64,000 nt of DNA from CAVVUF01 sp963751425 (lineage in GTDB: Bacteria > Chloroflexota > Anaerolineae > Anaerolineales > UBA4823), in assembly GCA_963751425.1 (NCBI GenBank), contig CAVVUF010000002.1:434001-498000 (forward strand), given 5' to 3'. The notes under the pieces were generated by a model. The model saw nothing but the letters and a program-made list of their open reading frames with translations, was not told the origin of the DNA and ran no database searches. Shown one piece after another: positions 54,844-64,000 of the stretch. Made by a program: the position numbers and the translations under genes. Position 1 is the stretch's first letter. Every line of letters begins with the position of its first letter.

Positions 54844-55696
54844 TTACTTCACTGGGATAAAATTGTATTTTGCCAGGAGACCTTGACCCTCTTGTGAGAG
54901 CACAAAATCGATAAAGGCCTGCGCTAACTCTGGGTTCTTGCTGTCTTTTACCAGTGCGATTGGATAAGAAGCGATGACATTTAGGGCGTCTGGGATATCC
55001 AGCCGGTCGACTTTGCCGGCATCCTTACCTGAGATGTCGCTGGTATAAACGATGCCAGCATCCGCTTCTCCCAAAGCCACTTTGGTCAGCACTGCTTTGA
55101 CGTTGTCTTCGTACGAGACGACATTCGCCAGGACTTCATCCTTGAAAGTCGTGCCGAAAGTTGGGTCAGAAGACGCTTTATCTAAAAAGTCCAGCGAGTA
55201 GCCTCCAACCGGAACTTCTTTGGCCGCTAATACCAGTTTCAAGCCAGATTTAGCCAGGTCTTTCAATTCTTTCAAGCTGGCCGGGTTATCCTGCGGGTAG
55301 ATCACCACCAGCCGGTTCTTGGCGAAGGTTTGCTGCGTTTCGCTGATGATCCCCCCTGCATCGAAGGCTGCATCCATCTGTTTCGGGTTGGCGCTGGCAA
55401 ATACATCTGCCGGGGCGCCTTCGTTGATCTGTTGGACGAGCTGCTGCGAGCCAGCGAAGTTGAAAACAACCGTCACGCTGGGATGTTGGGCTTCGAAAAG
55501 CTTGCCGATCTCGTCAAAAAATTCGTTAAGAGAAGCTGCAGCGAAAACGTTGAGCTCAACCGGTTCAGCAGGCGCAGAAATCGGAGTTTCGGAAACCGCC
55601 TTCGTTTCCACGGAGGTGGCAGTGGGTTGCACCGTACAGCCTGTCACCAGTAAAGCCAGGATCAGGATCAGGAAAAATAGAGTTTTCAGAACTCAT
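54844..55696 (-). CDS. modA: Molybdate ABC transporter substrate-binding lipoprotein, frameshifted start
   Basis: The mature part (from about 55640) is a typical ModA: ELNVFAAASLNEFFDEIGKLF, NFAGSQQLVQQINEGAPADVF, GGYSLDFLDKA, DAGIVYTSDI. The open frame begins at a GTG just before the cysteine, which gives no signal. An ATG at 55696 with AAGGG upstream, minus one extra base near 55690, gives KTLFFLILILALLVTGC, a proper lipoprotein signal with lipobox VTGC. About 283 residues. Confidence 0.85.
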
Positions 55697-55877
55697 TATT
55701 TTACCCTTATATCCAGATTTGAGAACAAAGCTCCTCTCCCGAGTGTAAATGGACTGGCTTTTTTAGTGACCCAATCCTGCACCAGAATCCAGCACGGCAT
55801 TATTGACATCGATAACTTGGCGGATGCCGCGGACAATTCCAGATGGTTCTGTTAGGTCCTATTGTCTTCTAGAATCC

Positions 55878-56357
55878 TCAAGGTTCGGTGGGATAGCCAG
55901 CCTGTTGCCAGGCGCCGAAACCGCCCAGGATCGGGTTGACTTTGGAAAAACCGCTGTCAATAAGAATCCGCGCCGCACGGGCGCTCAACTCTTCTGCCGG
56001 TCAGGTGCAGTAGGTGATGATCCAATCTGTGGAGTTTAACTCACCCAGGCGATTTTCCAGGTCCACAAGAGGAATCGATAACGCGCCTGGAACGTGGCTT
56101 TCGGCGTACACACTGGCACCCCGCACATCCACGAAGACAGCCTTATTGGCATCCAGGGCAGCTTTAGCGGTCTCCAAAGAAACGCGTTGGATCTCAGGAT
56201 AAGCCTCCTCCCCTTGATTGCTTATCCCAACAGTCGGCAGCAGGACCTTCGGATTTGGATCGTTTTGCATTGCCAAAATGACTACAGCAATGATCAGTAG
56301 AAACCCCCCTGCAGCCAGGATGATAATCGGAAATTTTGTCGTTTTTCGCTTTTTCAT
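55878..56357 (-). CDS. Membrane-anchored rhodanese selenoprotein (predicted Sec119)
   Basis: 159 residues if UGA at 56001-56003 is read as selenocysteine; otherwise cut at residue 118. One N-terminal membrane helix (about 8-30) anchors a rhodanese domain outside the cytoplasm (VFVDVRGASVYAESHVPGALSIPL). The active-site loop reads YCT-Sec-PAEELSARAARIL. The UGA thus occupies the second Cys of the YCxCP motif known in rhodanese relatives, and the frame continues with GFSKVNPILGGFGAWQQAGYP, a normal C-terminus. A hairpin that fits a SECIS lies 16 bases downstream. It sits between SulP and ModA genes, suggesting oxyanion or sulfur chemistry. Confidence 0.85.
55970..55984 (-). promoter_or_regulatory. 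SECIS-like hairpin of the rhodanese selenoprotein
   Basis: On the minus strand GCGCC pairs perfectly with GGCGC around the loop CGTGC. It starts 16 bases after the UGA, and a G is the second base of the loop. This matches the bacterial SECIS consensus (loop 16-37 bases from UGA, G among the first two loop bases). Confidence 0.65.
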
Positions 56358-56412
56358 ATTCTCTCCATAATGTATAAAAGTGAGGCTGTGGTCTCACAAA
56401 CGCCGTGTCCGG

Positions 56413-58212
56413 CTACTTTCTTTCTTCCCAATCCACCCAGGTGACACCACTTAAGTCCAGGTAAGCGTCCACGGTTTGGCCGATGGTGGGGAAGAAGCGT
56501 TGATCGCCGAAGCGGGTGTAGAGGCCGAAGCGTTTGAGCTTATCTTTCACGGGGTCTTTCATCTCGGCAAAAATGAGCTGGATGCCCGCCTGGCTCAAAT
56601 TCTTGTCCAGCTCGGCCAGCATATCTGCTGCGGTGACATCCACACTGGTGACTGGCTCAGCAGCCACCACGAACCAGCGTACTGGGGTGGGGGCGTTGTT
56701 GACCGCTTTAACGACATGGTCGTGGAACTGCTCGGCATTGGCGAAGAACAATGGGGCATCCCAACGGAATAGCACCAGCCCTGGGATGAGGCGCGCCTCA
56801 GGGTGGCGGGTGATATCGTGATAGCCCTTCATTCCGTCTACCCGCCCCAGCACTGCATCATGCGGGCGCCAACCATCCCACACGAACTCCAGCAGGGCGA
56901 TGATGATCGCCAGCATAATGCCTGGGATGGGTCCGAAGATGGCTACTCCCAAAAAGCAAGCAATAGAAAGCCAGAACTCCCACTGTTGGATGCGGTAAAG
57001 CCGGCGTAAATCTTTGATCTCAAACAAGCCGATCGCCGAGGCAATCACGATCGCTGCCAGGGCAGTATTGGGCAGGTTTTTCAACAGGCTCGGGGCGAAA
57101 ACTAACAGTAAGGCGATGGCAATTGCCCCAGTCACCCCGGTAAGTTGAGTCTTGGAACCTGCTGATTCGGCGACAGGCGTGCGCGAGGCACTGCTGCTGA
57201 TCGAAAAGCCCTGGAAGAAGCCCGTGGCGATGTTCGCCGCGCCCAGGCCAATCATTTCTTGGTTGGGGTCCACGTAAACACTGCTCCTGTTAGCCAGGCT
57301 GCGTGAGAGAACGCTGGTATCGGCAAAAGAGACCACCGCGATCGCCAGCGCCCCCAGCAGCAGCGGGCTGAGGTCCTGCAAGCGCACCCACGGAATGGTG
57401 AAGGAGGGCAATCCCTGGGGAAGCTCCCCCAGAACTGCCACGCCCGCCTGGCTGGCCAGGTTGAAAACCCCTGTCACGACCGTCGCCCCCACTACGGCCA
57501 CCAGCACCCCCGGGAAGCGCCTGTAGCGCTTGAATATCAGGATGAACCCCAGGGTGGCAGCTCCCAGAGCCAGGGTTACCCAGTTGGTCTTGCCAGCCAT
57601 CAGACCCATAAAAAAAGCGGCTAGCTCTTCCAGCACGCCATCCGCCTGCGTTGAAAAGCCAAACAGCTTGGGGAGCTGCCCGATCAGAACAATCAAAGCG
57701 ATACCGTTCATGTAACCGTAGCGGATTGGCTTTGATAGCAGCTCGGTGATGAAACCCAGGCGCGCCAGCCCCGCCAAAATACATAACAGCCCGGTGAAGA
57801 TCGCTAACATCCCCGCTAGGGCTAATGTACGGGCGGGGTCGCCTGCTGCCAGCGGCACGACCACCGCCGCGATCATGGCTGCCAGCGAAGAGTCTGGACC
57901 CAGCACCAGGATCCGGCTGGGACCAAAGATCGCATAAGCGAGCAGCGGCAAGATCGTGGCGTATAGGCCGGTAATTGCCGGCAGACCGGCTGCTTCAGCA
58001 TAGCCCATCCCTACCGGAACAAGCACAGCCGTGAGTGCCAGTCCAGCTACCAGGTCGCTGCGCAGCCAGCTCAGGCGATACCTCTGCAGCACGTACAGGC
58101 CGGGCAGCCATTTCCAGATCCCCCCCTGGTTAGCTGCTGTAGCAGGTTGGCTGATCCGGCCGGATTCAGCGCTGGCTGTCGTGAGTGAGCCCGGGTCCTT
58201 CGGGGTTTCCAT
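56413..58212 (-). CDS. SulP-family anion permease with C-terminal STAS domain
   Basis: 599 residues. About 11-12 helices from about 45 to 450, with the SulP signature (LVPVGMGYAEAAGLPAITGLYATILPLLAYAIFGPSR). A STAS domain occupies about 470-590 (GLVLFRWDAPLFFANAEQFHDHV; VTSVDVTAADMLAELDK). Family members carry sulfate, bicarbonate or other anions across the cytoplasmic membrane. It is the first gene of the minus-strand run with the Sec-rhodanese, ModA and ModB, so sulfate, molybdate or selenate are possible cargoes. Confidence 0.9.
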   Translation of the reverse strand: METPKDPGSLTTASAESGRISQPATAANQGGIWKWLPGLYVLQRYRLSWLRSDLVAGLALTAVLVPVGMGYAEAAGLPAITGLYATILPLLAYAIFGPSRILVLGPDSSLAAMIAAVVVPLAAGDPARTLALAGMLAIFTGLLCILAGLARLGFITELLSKPIRYGYMNGIALIVLIGQLPKLFGFSTQADGVLEELAAFFMGLMAGKTNWVTLALGAATLGFILIFKRYRRFPGVLVAVVGATVVTGVFNLASQAGVAVLGELPQGLPSFTIPWVRLQDLSPLLLGALAIAVVSFADTSVLSRSLANRSSVYVDPNQEMIGLGAANIATGFFQGFSISSSASRTPVAESAGSKTQLTGVTGAIAIALLLVFAPSLLKNLPNTALAAIVIASAIGLFEIKDLRRLYRIQQWEFWLSIACFLGVAIFGPIPGIMLAIIIALLEFVWDGWRPHDAVLGRVDGMKGYHDITRHPEARLIPGLVLFRWDAPLFFANAEQFHDHVVKAVNNAPTPVRWFVVAAEPVTSVDVTAADMLAELDKNLSQAGIQLIFAEMKDPVKDKLKRFGLYTRFGDQRFFPTIGQTVDAYLDLSGVTWVDWEERK

Positions 58213-58356
58213 CTTTATTTTTTTAGGTTCCTCATTCGTTCGAGTTTAATCGATGTGATTTTAGATGTCAACAAACCTTTCTAGGTCGCTGGGGTTATGC
58301 TATGAGAACCTTCCCCTCTTTTTTCTGATAAAATGGATTTCCAGGAGATCCTTCCA

Positions 58357-61300
58357 ATGAAAATTTCTTCACCATCTTATTCACGCAATTTCTGGGTTGG
58401 ACTGGCCGGTTTTATCTTGGGGGGCATTACCGGTATCGTGGCAACCTATATCCTCTTTGCCAGCGGGGTGCTGTCGTTAATTCTAAAACTGGTTCCTGAA
58501 GATCAACCGTTTGTGCGGCTGTTATTGGGGATCATTCTCGTTTTTGTTGGATTGGGTTTAGGGGGTGCGCTCGGTGGGTTGGTGCGTGGGTATACCCTGC
58601 ACCAGATTGACCCTGAGGGCAGCCGTAGAAGGTACTTGCTGGGCGGCGCCTTTTCCACAGGGATCAGCCAGGGCATCCTGGTCATTCCGTTGTTGCTGTT
58701 GATCAGCCTGGTGAGTATGTATAATGCGGGGTCCCAAAAAGATCCGGCTTCTTTCATTGCTTTATTTGCCCTGATAGGCGGCCTGTTTGGGTTGGTGAAT
58801 GGGGCCATCCTCTCGCTCGTCACCCTAAAGCTGCGCTATGCCTGGGCTTCGTGGTTGGGGTACTTTTTGGCCAGCTTGGTGGGCGGTGCCTTGTTTGGTC
58901 TGCAGCTTTGGCAGGTGGGAGGCATCTCAGCAGCCACGCTCAAGGGGCTTTCTGCCCTGCTTTTCCTGATCCTGGCAGGCGCGACGATATTTGGATTGCC
59001 CGGCGGCGTGCTCGGGCTGGTTTATACCTGGGTGAGCCGCAAACGCCGCGCAGAGCCACCCAAAGAGATCGCACCCCGTCGATGGCAAGATATTACGACC
59101 GTTTCGCTCTCTTCTTTAATCTTCCTGGCAGTCGCTTCCTTTCTCAACTCGGGAGCAGACTTTTTGACCATCTACCCGGGCAGCCTCACCACCAGCCTCG
59201 GCTCTCCAACGCAGGGCATCCATTGGCAGGCATCTCACCAGATTAGCTCCGATCTACTTACGAATGATGGGACCGCTTTGGGATTGTCAGCCGGACCGCA
59301 GGGATTGGTGGTCACCTGGTCAAATAGCACTGGAGAGATTTTGCTTGCCTCTCAGAAGTCTGGGGCAGAGGCTCTCACGGTTTGGAGCGGTCCCGTCGAC
59401 GTTTCCAAGAGCCCGCAGACCGCATCGCTCCATTCACAGGCAGCTCTAGGGGCTGACGGCTCGGCGTATGTGGTTTGGTCGGAAAGTGGGGAGATCTGGT
59501 ACAACCGCTGCCAGGGGAATGCCTGCGGCGATCCGGTGAAGCTCACCGGTGACGATGATGTCTGTTCTGAAGGCTCCACGCCAGCGCAGAATGATTGGCC
59601 TGTTATTGCTCTCGACCAGGGTGGCACTTTGATGGTGGCCTGGCAGGCCGGCGAAAGCACAACTGGTTATGCGGTCTGGACGGCCGCTGATGGTCCCGAG
59701 GCAAGGGTATCAGGCTGCCTCCAATCGGGTCTGGCTTCTGCCAGGCCGCGCCTGGCTGCTGGTGTGCCGGGGGAGTACTGGATGGCGTTGTCAGGTTTAA
59801 CAGACTCACCCGGACCCATCTCGCTGTTTAATTTCCGCCAGGGAAAATGGGATCCTCCACAGACCCTTGGTGAGGGGAGTAACGCCGAAGTATATGCCGA
59901 CCAAAGCGGAACTGGCGGGCTGCCTGGTGTGGGATGGATCAAGAGCTGAATTCCCTGGCTGCGGGTGGTTCTCGTGGAAACCTTGAGCCCGTCATCCTGT
60001 CAAAACCGTCCTTCCATCTTCGAAGATGCCAGCGGTCGTTTGCACCTGGTTTATGCGGCCACGCAATGGCAGGATAATTTCGGAGGCACTACGTACTGGA
60101 AAAGCCCTGATGGAAACCATCCGCCAGCCGGATGATACATGGTCCGAGCCGGCTCTCCTGGCGCCGCTGTCTGCGGATGTCTCAGCAGGAAGCGGCAGGA
60201 TATCTGGGCAGCGCTGCGCACCTGGCCTGGGTCGCTGCCTCGGATGGCAGCCTGGCTCTATGGCACGCCGCCCAGCCCGCCTATCTCTGCGACGAGGCCA
60301 GGTTATCCAGCGAGATGCAGGCTCTTCTCGATGTGGTTCAGAGCGGGAAATTCCATCCCGCGGATTACCAGTCCCCATTCTGTGGGAACCAATTCGTTGG
60401 GCTTGTTTACTTGCCCCGCCCCTCGCCCGAGTTTGCCGTCTTACCCGAAGGTCAGGAGGATGGCTTCGACCAGGTAGCCGATTATATTCGTAAAGCCCAG
60501 TATGAGAGTCATGCTTTCGAATATGCAGTGGGACGCGGACGTGGACCAACTCAGCCCAGGGGTCCGGATCTCTCAAGCGATCGCTGACCTGTACCAACAG
60601 GTAAAAGCGCATCCACGAGGCCTACCCGCGCGGCATGACCGTGAAGATCCTGCTGGGCAACTACCCGAACCTTTCCACCCTGCAATATGGGGACCAGATT
60701 TGGAATGTGATGCAGGACCTGGCCTATGCCGGGATGGATACGCTGGAAGACCCGGCCATCGGCTGGAAGGTGGAGGTTGCCAATTACAAAGGCAGCTATC
60801 CCCACAGCCATACCAAGTTCCTGGTGGTCGATGGCAAATCGCTGCTGTCCGCCGGTTTCAATATAGCCTGGTTTCACCTGCCGAAGGATGATCCTTCGGG
60901 AAATGGCGATGACCTTACCGATCTGGGAATGGTTCTTGAAGGGCCAGTCGCCCAAACTGGCGTTGCGGTCTTCGATGAAATATGGCAGGGGGCCAACCAG
61001 TTGGTTTGTGACGACCTCTACCAGGGTGATCTCAAGCGCTTACAAAAGAATTGCACCTGGCAGTCTGCCACCGTATCGCATCTTCCCGAGAGCTTGAAAT
61101 ATTATCTCCCAGGTGATAATGTTGATGCGATTGCCCTTTTCCGCACGGCGGATTATAAAGAGGCCGATGAAGCTTACGCTGCAGCCCTGGCATCCGCCCA
61201 AGATACCATCGATGCCATGCATGTCAATTTCTCTGCCGACCTGATCTGCATGGCGAACTTGGTTTCCCCCGGCGTCTGTGATTACAGCAACACGCTGCCC

Positions 61301-61669
61301 TACATGCATGCGTTGGTGGATGCGATGGAAAAGAACGGGGCTCACGTACGTGTGATCGTTGAGAAGTCGAATAGCAATGGTTTGGAAAATCAGGTTGGCA
61401 TCCAGATCCTGGAGGATGAATTAGCCCGCCGCGGCCTGCAGGAACAGTTTGAGGCCCGATACTTCAATGGGCGGCTGCACGCTAAATCGGTCATTATCGA
61501 TGGCAAATTACTCATCATCGGCAGCCAAAACTTCCACTACAGCTCTTTTTCCGATGGCGGCTTGCTCGAATTCGTGGCCGCCACTGATTCTCCCGAAGCA
61601 CTGGCTGTCTACCAGGATATGTTCGATTATTATTGGCCGCTAGCCATCCCGGCAGACGAATTGAAATAA
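58357..61669 (+). pseudogene. Membrane-propeller-phospholipase D-like gene, broken by several indels
   Basis: The ATG at 58357 (GGAG 9 bases upstream) opens a frame with about seven helices and then repeated beta-propeller-like motifs (GLVVTWSNSTGEI, GSAYVVWSESGEIWYNR), ending in TGA at 59947-59949. Propeller sequence (RPSIFEDASGRLHLVYAATQW) continues in the same frame after the stop. Four frame changes, all of one added base, occur between about 60090 and 60620. From about 60635 a phospholipase D-like part has two HKD motifs (HTKFLVVD and HAKSVIID). An intact gene of about 1100 residues is inferred. The short spacing of indels suggests poor sequence or real decay. Confidence 0.7.
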
Positions 61670-61680
61670 GACATCCGTGA

Positions 61681-62526
61681 TCAATCGGTGGAGGGAACCA
61701 GGATGAACTGTGTGATCTCGGGTGGGCAGTTAATGCGCAGCGGCACACTGATGCACCCCAGGCCGCGGTTTGTGTACAGCCATAAGTCTCGGATTTTGTA
61801 GAGGCCGTATGGGTACTTCTTGCCCAAAAACGGCTGGAAGAAGGGTGGCTTTCCCGGCACCAGCACCTGTCCGCCGTGGGTATGCCCGGAAAGCTGCAGC
61901 GATACACGTGGGTCCAGGCTGGTAAGGTCCGCCAGGTCTGGCTCGTGCAGGAGCAAGACGATCGGCGCACCAGCAGGCGCCTGGTCCAGGGCAAGCTTCA
62001 TATCCGGCCTGCCAGCCTGTCCATCATCCACCCCGCCCAGGTAGAGCAGCGCTTTCCCGACGCCGATTGACCGCCCCTCGTTATACAGGACCGGCAGGCG
62101 TGCCGCATCAAAGGCAGCCTGGACCGCGTTTATATCCAGCCAATAATCGTGGTTGCCCATCACAGAATAGACTCCAAACCTTGCATTGAGACCGGCGAGC
62201 AGTGGCGCCAGCTCAAACGCAGCACTCCGCATGCGCCAGACATAATCTCCGGTCAAGACAGTCAGGTCCGGCTTGAGCTCGTTAGCCATTTCTACAGACC
62301 GCCGCAGCAGATCTGGCCGGGTGTAGGGGAGCAGGTGAATATCCGACATCTGCACGATGGAAAAACCCTCCAGGGCTGGATGCAGGCCCCGGATCGGGAT
62401 CAAAACCCTTTCGACAACCGGGTCTTGTGATTCATCCACCATTGAAAGCCCCCCCGCCAGGGCGACCAGGCCGCCAGCCGCGCTAAGCCCTGCTATTCTG
62501 AGAAAATTTCTCCGGCTGAGGGGCAT
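61681..62526 (-). CDS. Tat-exported metallophosphoesterase
   Basis: 281 residues. A twin-arginine signal (SRRNFLRIAG) opens the protein. The calcineurin-like motifs are present in order: SDIH (metal ligand D/H), GDYV, GNHD (about 118-121) and GHTHGGQ (about 215-221). It resembles YkuE-type enzymes, which act on lipid or nucleotide phosphoesters outside the cytoplasm. It converges with the broken phospholipase D-like gene, 11 bases apart. Confidence 0.9.
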   Translation of the reverse strand: MPLSRRNFLRIAGLSAAGGLVALAGGLSMVDESQDPVVERVLIPIRGLHPALEGFSIVQMSDIHLLPYTRPDLLRRSVEMANELKPDLTVLTGDYVWRMRSAAFELAPLLAGLNARFGVYSVMGNHDYWLDINAVQAAFDAARLPVLYNEGRSIGVGKALLYLGGVDDGQAGRPDMKLALDQAPAGAPIVLLLHEPDLADLTSLDPRVSLQLSGHTHGGQVLVPGKPPFFQPFLGKKYPYGLYKIRDLWLYTNRGLGCISVPLRINCPPEITQFILVPSTD

Positions 62527-62725
62527 AATTACGATCTAATCTCCATAGTTAAATATTTGGCTATCTTGCGATAGACCATTCGATGCGCACCCGATTATAA
62601 CCGCTCTTTACAAGCCAGTCAGGGTTGGGCTAATGAGAGTAGCCCCCTTGATCACATCTCAATCCTGGGCAAACCATCCTCCCACCCCCCAGCTTCAATC
62701 GCCTTCTTGATCTGGTGCAGGTGTG

Positions 62726-63271
62726 TCACCGCTCGCAGGCTGTTCGTTCTAGGATGTTGGTTACCGTTTCCTCAATATCCAGGGATGTCGAATCCACCAC
62801 AACCCAGCCTTTCTGTTCTAATATTTCCACCTCGGCGCTGAGCTCCTGGTAGACGATCTGGATCCCCTGGTCAAGATAATCCCGGACAGAGCTCTCTCCC
62901 GATCGTTTCAGGTTGCGTTGGTGCGCTTCTCCTTGTCTGGGGAATAAAATAATCCGGTGGAGATCGGGGGAGCCGAACAACGCCTGGTAATCCGACAGAT
63001 GATCGCCATCCCAAAAGTCATCCAACACAACCGAAAAACCAGCTTGCTGGTATAAGAATGCCATGTGAACCGCGCTGCTGCGGGCCAGGGCTACCTGCTG
63101 CGCCAGCTCATCGTTCCACTCAGCACTGGGGAGATTGATCCCCGATATAACCATATTGCGGAAATCATCGACGGGGATGTGCACACTCTTCGGAAATCGA
63201 GCTGCAATTGCCCGGCTTGTGGTGCTTTTACCAACCGCAGGCGGTCCAACGACGAGAAAGATTGGTTCCAA
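62726..63271 (-). CDS. P-loop kinase-like ATPase
   Basis: 181 residues. The Walker A motif is VVGPPAVGKSTTSRAIA near the N-terminus, followed by VHIPVDDFRNMV, where the aspartates could bind substrate or metal, and a lid-like stretch LFPRQGEAHQRNLKRSG. It looks like a shikimate-kinase- or zeta-toxin-like small-molecule kinase. Substrate unknown; no antitoxin gene is next to it, so a toxin-antitoxin role is not supported. Confidence 0.75.
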   Translation of the reverse strand: MEPIFLVVGPPAVGKSTTSRAIAARFPKSVHIPVDDFRNMVISGINLPSAEWNDELAQQVALARSSAVHMAFLYQQAGFSVVLDDFWDGDHLSDYQALFGSPDLHRIILFPRQGEAHQRNLKRSGESSVRDYLDQGIQIVYQELSAEVEILEQKGWVVVDSTSLDIEETVTNILERTACER

Positions 63272-63403
63272 TTGGATCTCCTTTAACGTGATCTACTCTG
63301 CTGCCGTGTTTGCAAAAAACGACAAGTAATATCAAAAATGGTTTGTTTGCTCTACAACTCTGAATTTGATCTATCATTTTGCATGTGCATGGTAGCATCT
63401 TGT

Positions 63404-63769
63404 TCAGACCCACTGCCAAGCCATCCAGACTGTCAGCGCATTAAACACCAGGCCCACAACGATTAAAAATTTATCAAAAGCAGTAGGGTAAGTGGGCAAT
63501 CCAACGAAATTAAAGCCGAAAAAGAAGATCGCTGTGATGATGTTTGCCCAGCGGTTTACAGGATAACTCAAACTCAGGGAGAGGAAAACCATCGCAATTG
63601 GAATTACCATTATTATCGCGAAGACCAGCCACATTTTTTGAGTGATTTTTACACCCCCGATTTCTCCTGCTTTAAAGTTGCCGCTGTAGATGCGCAGCAC
63701 ATCCCCCAAAAGATAGGTGAAAAAGAGACATACCCATAACGCTGAGAGTTTTATCTGCACATCTTCCAT
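63404..63769 (-). CDS. DUF6326-like small membrane protein
   Basis: About 121 residues; the ATG at 63769 has AAGGAGG 8 bases upstream. Four helices (about 8-26, 45-66, 75-93, 100-118), with LLGDVLRIYSGNFKAGE between the first two. The pattern resembles small four-helix proteins of unknown function. Confidence 0.68.
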   Translation of the reverse strand: MEDVQIKLSALWVCLFFTYLLGDVLRIYSGNFKAGEIGGVKITQKMWLVFAIIMVIPIAMVFLSLSLSYPVNRWANIITAIFFFGFNFVGLPTYPTAFDKFLIVVGLVFNALTVWMAWQWV

Positions 63770-63904
63770 TTCAATTGCCTCCTTCAATAATTAAATTCTG
63801 TGAACTCAAACCACACTGAACTTTACTTTTCCGCTTGGGTGTCTTCTTCAGAGATGCCGGGGAGTTCTAGCGTGTGTTAGGCCGCGTTTGGCTCTCCTGA
63901 ATTC

Positions 63905-64000
63905 TCAAAGAATCGGCAAGCACACCGTAAACTTAGTCCTGCCAGGCTGCGAAACAACTTCGATCTTGCCTTTATGCTTCTGCACGACGATGTTGTGGCT
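63905..64000 (-). CDS. Histidine kinase C-terminus (partial, runs off the window)
   Basis: Only the last 31 codons are in the window: SHNIVVQKHKGKIEVVSQPG and an end in FTVCLPIL. This is the G2-box and final strand of an HATPase domain in a PAS- or GAF-linked histidine kinase. Everything upstream is outside the window. Confidence 0.75.
   Translation of the reverse strand, partial: SHNIVVQKHKGKIEVVSQPGRTKFTVCLPIL

Noticed and set aside
55645..55647. GTG at 55647 as the ModA start
   Set aside because: It would place the lipobox cysteine at residue 4 without a signal; the upstream ATG with one indel gives a proper lipoprotein signal.
55763..55858. 31-codon minus-strand frame between modA and the rhodanese gene
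   Set aside because: No start codon or ribosome site and no recognisable family; probably chance.
59947..59949. In-frame TGA followed by continuing propeller-like sequence, a possible third Sec codon
   Set aside because: No conserved cysteine is expected there, no clear SECIS hairpin follows, and the region carries many indels.
62652..62740. Coding-like end (HLHQIKKAIEAGGWEDGLP) after the P-loop kinase stop
   Set aside because: Too short to place; it could be a remnant or an out-of-frame extension, but no start or homology can be given from sequence alone.

Overview
The window looks like a chromosomal piece of a member of the Chloroflexota, most likely Anaerolineae. This is an inference from gene style: a SARP-type regulator with an NB-ARC-like ATPase and TPR tail, proline/threonine-rich lipoproteins, seven-helix sensor modules followed by a short cytoplasmic tail, and secreted proteins ending in a YLP-type tail. 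I see no rRNA, tRNA, CRISPR array, transposase, phage gene or replication origin.

Layout. 0.1-11.5 kb holds a signalling block. A LuxR-type response regulator and a multi-PAS histidine kinase flank a six-gene minus-strand operon that encodes a membrane sensor, a protoglobin fused to two Rieske domains, a MerA-like FAD disulfide reductase, a GAF-PP2C-HATPase partner-switching protein and two STAS proteins. 11.5-18.5 kb carries secreted and membrane proteins (metzincin protease, CPBP protease, orphan ABC solute-binding protein, zinc-ribbon membrane protein). 18.6-29 kb holds phosphoglucomutase, an unknown partner, MscS, MFS, Bax-inhibitor and GRP transporter genes and a DEAD-box helicase. 29-38.4 kb has a secreted serine protease, the SARP regulator, a GH13 enzyme and an OYE-SDR-GH88 sugar operon. 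38.5-42 kb includes a carotenoid pair (crtB, crtI). 42-50 kb has an MDR oxidoreductase followed by a predicted selenoprotein, then small enzymes and membrane proteins. 50.4-53.6 kb has two PadR-type regulators with a 4Fe-4S membrane protein and a serine hydrolase. 53.6-58.2 kb has ModB, ModA, a second predicted selenoprotein (rhodanese) and a SulP permease. The right end has a broken phospholipase-D-like gene, a phosphoesterase, a P-loop kinase and the end of a histidine kinase.

Main discoveries. (1) Two genes carry an in-frame UGA where a conserved cysteine is expected, each followed by a SECIS-like hairpin: a C-GCAxxG-C-C family protein (43777-44619, Sec24) and a membrane-anchored rhodanese (55878-56357, Sec119). 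Ordinary ORF calling cuts both genes at the UGA. (2) The protoglobin/double-Rieske/flavin-reductase operon joined to a partner-switching module looks like an undescribed gas or redox sensing system.

Caution. At least nine other genes are interrupted by single-base indels, nearly all of them insertions. This points to sequence error rather than to decay of so many housekeeping genes. Frameshifted genes are given below with their reconstructed extents.
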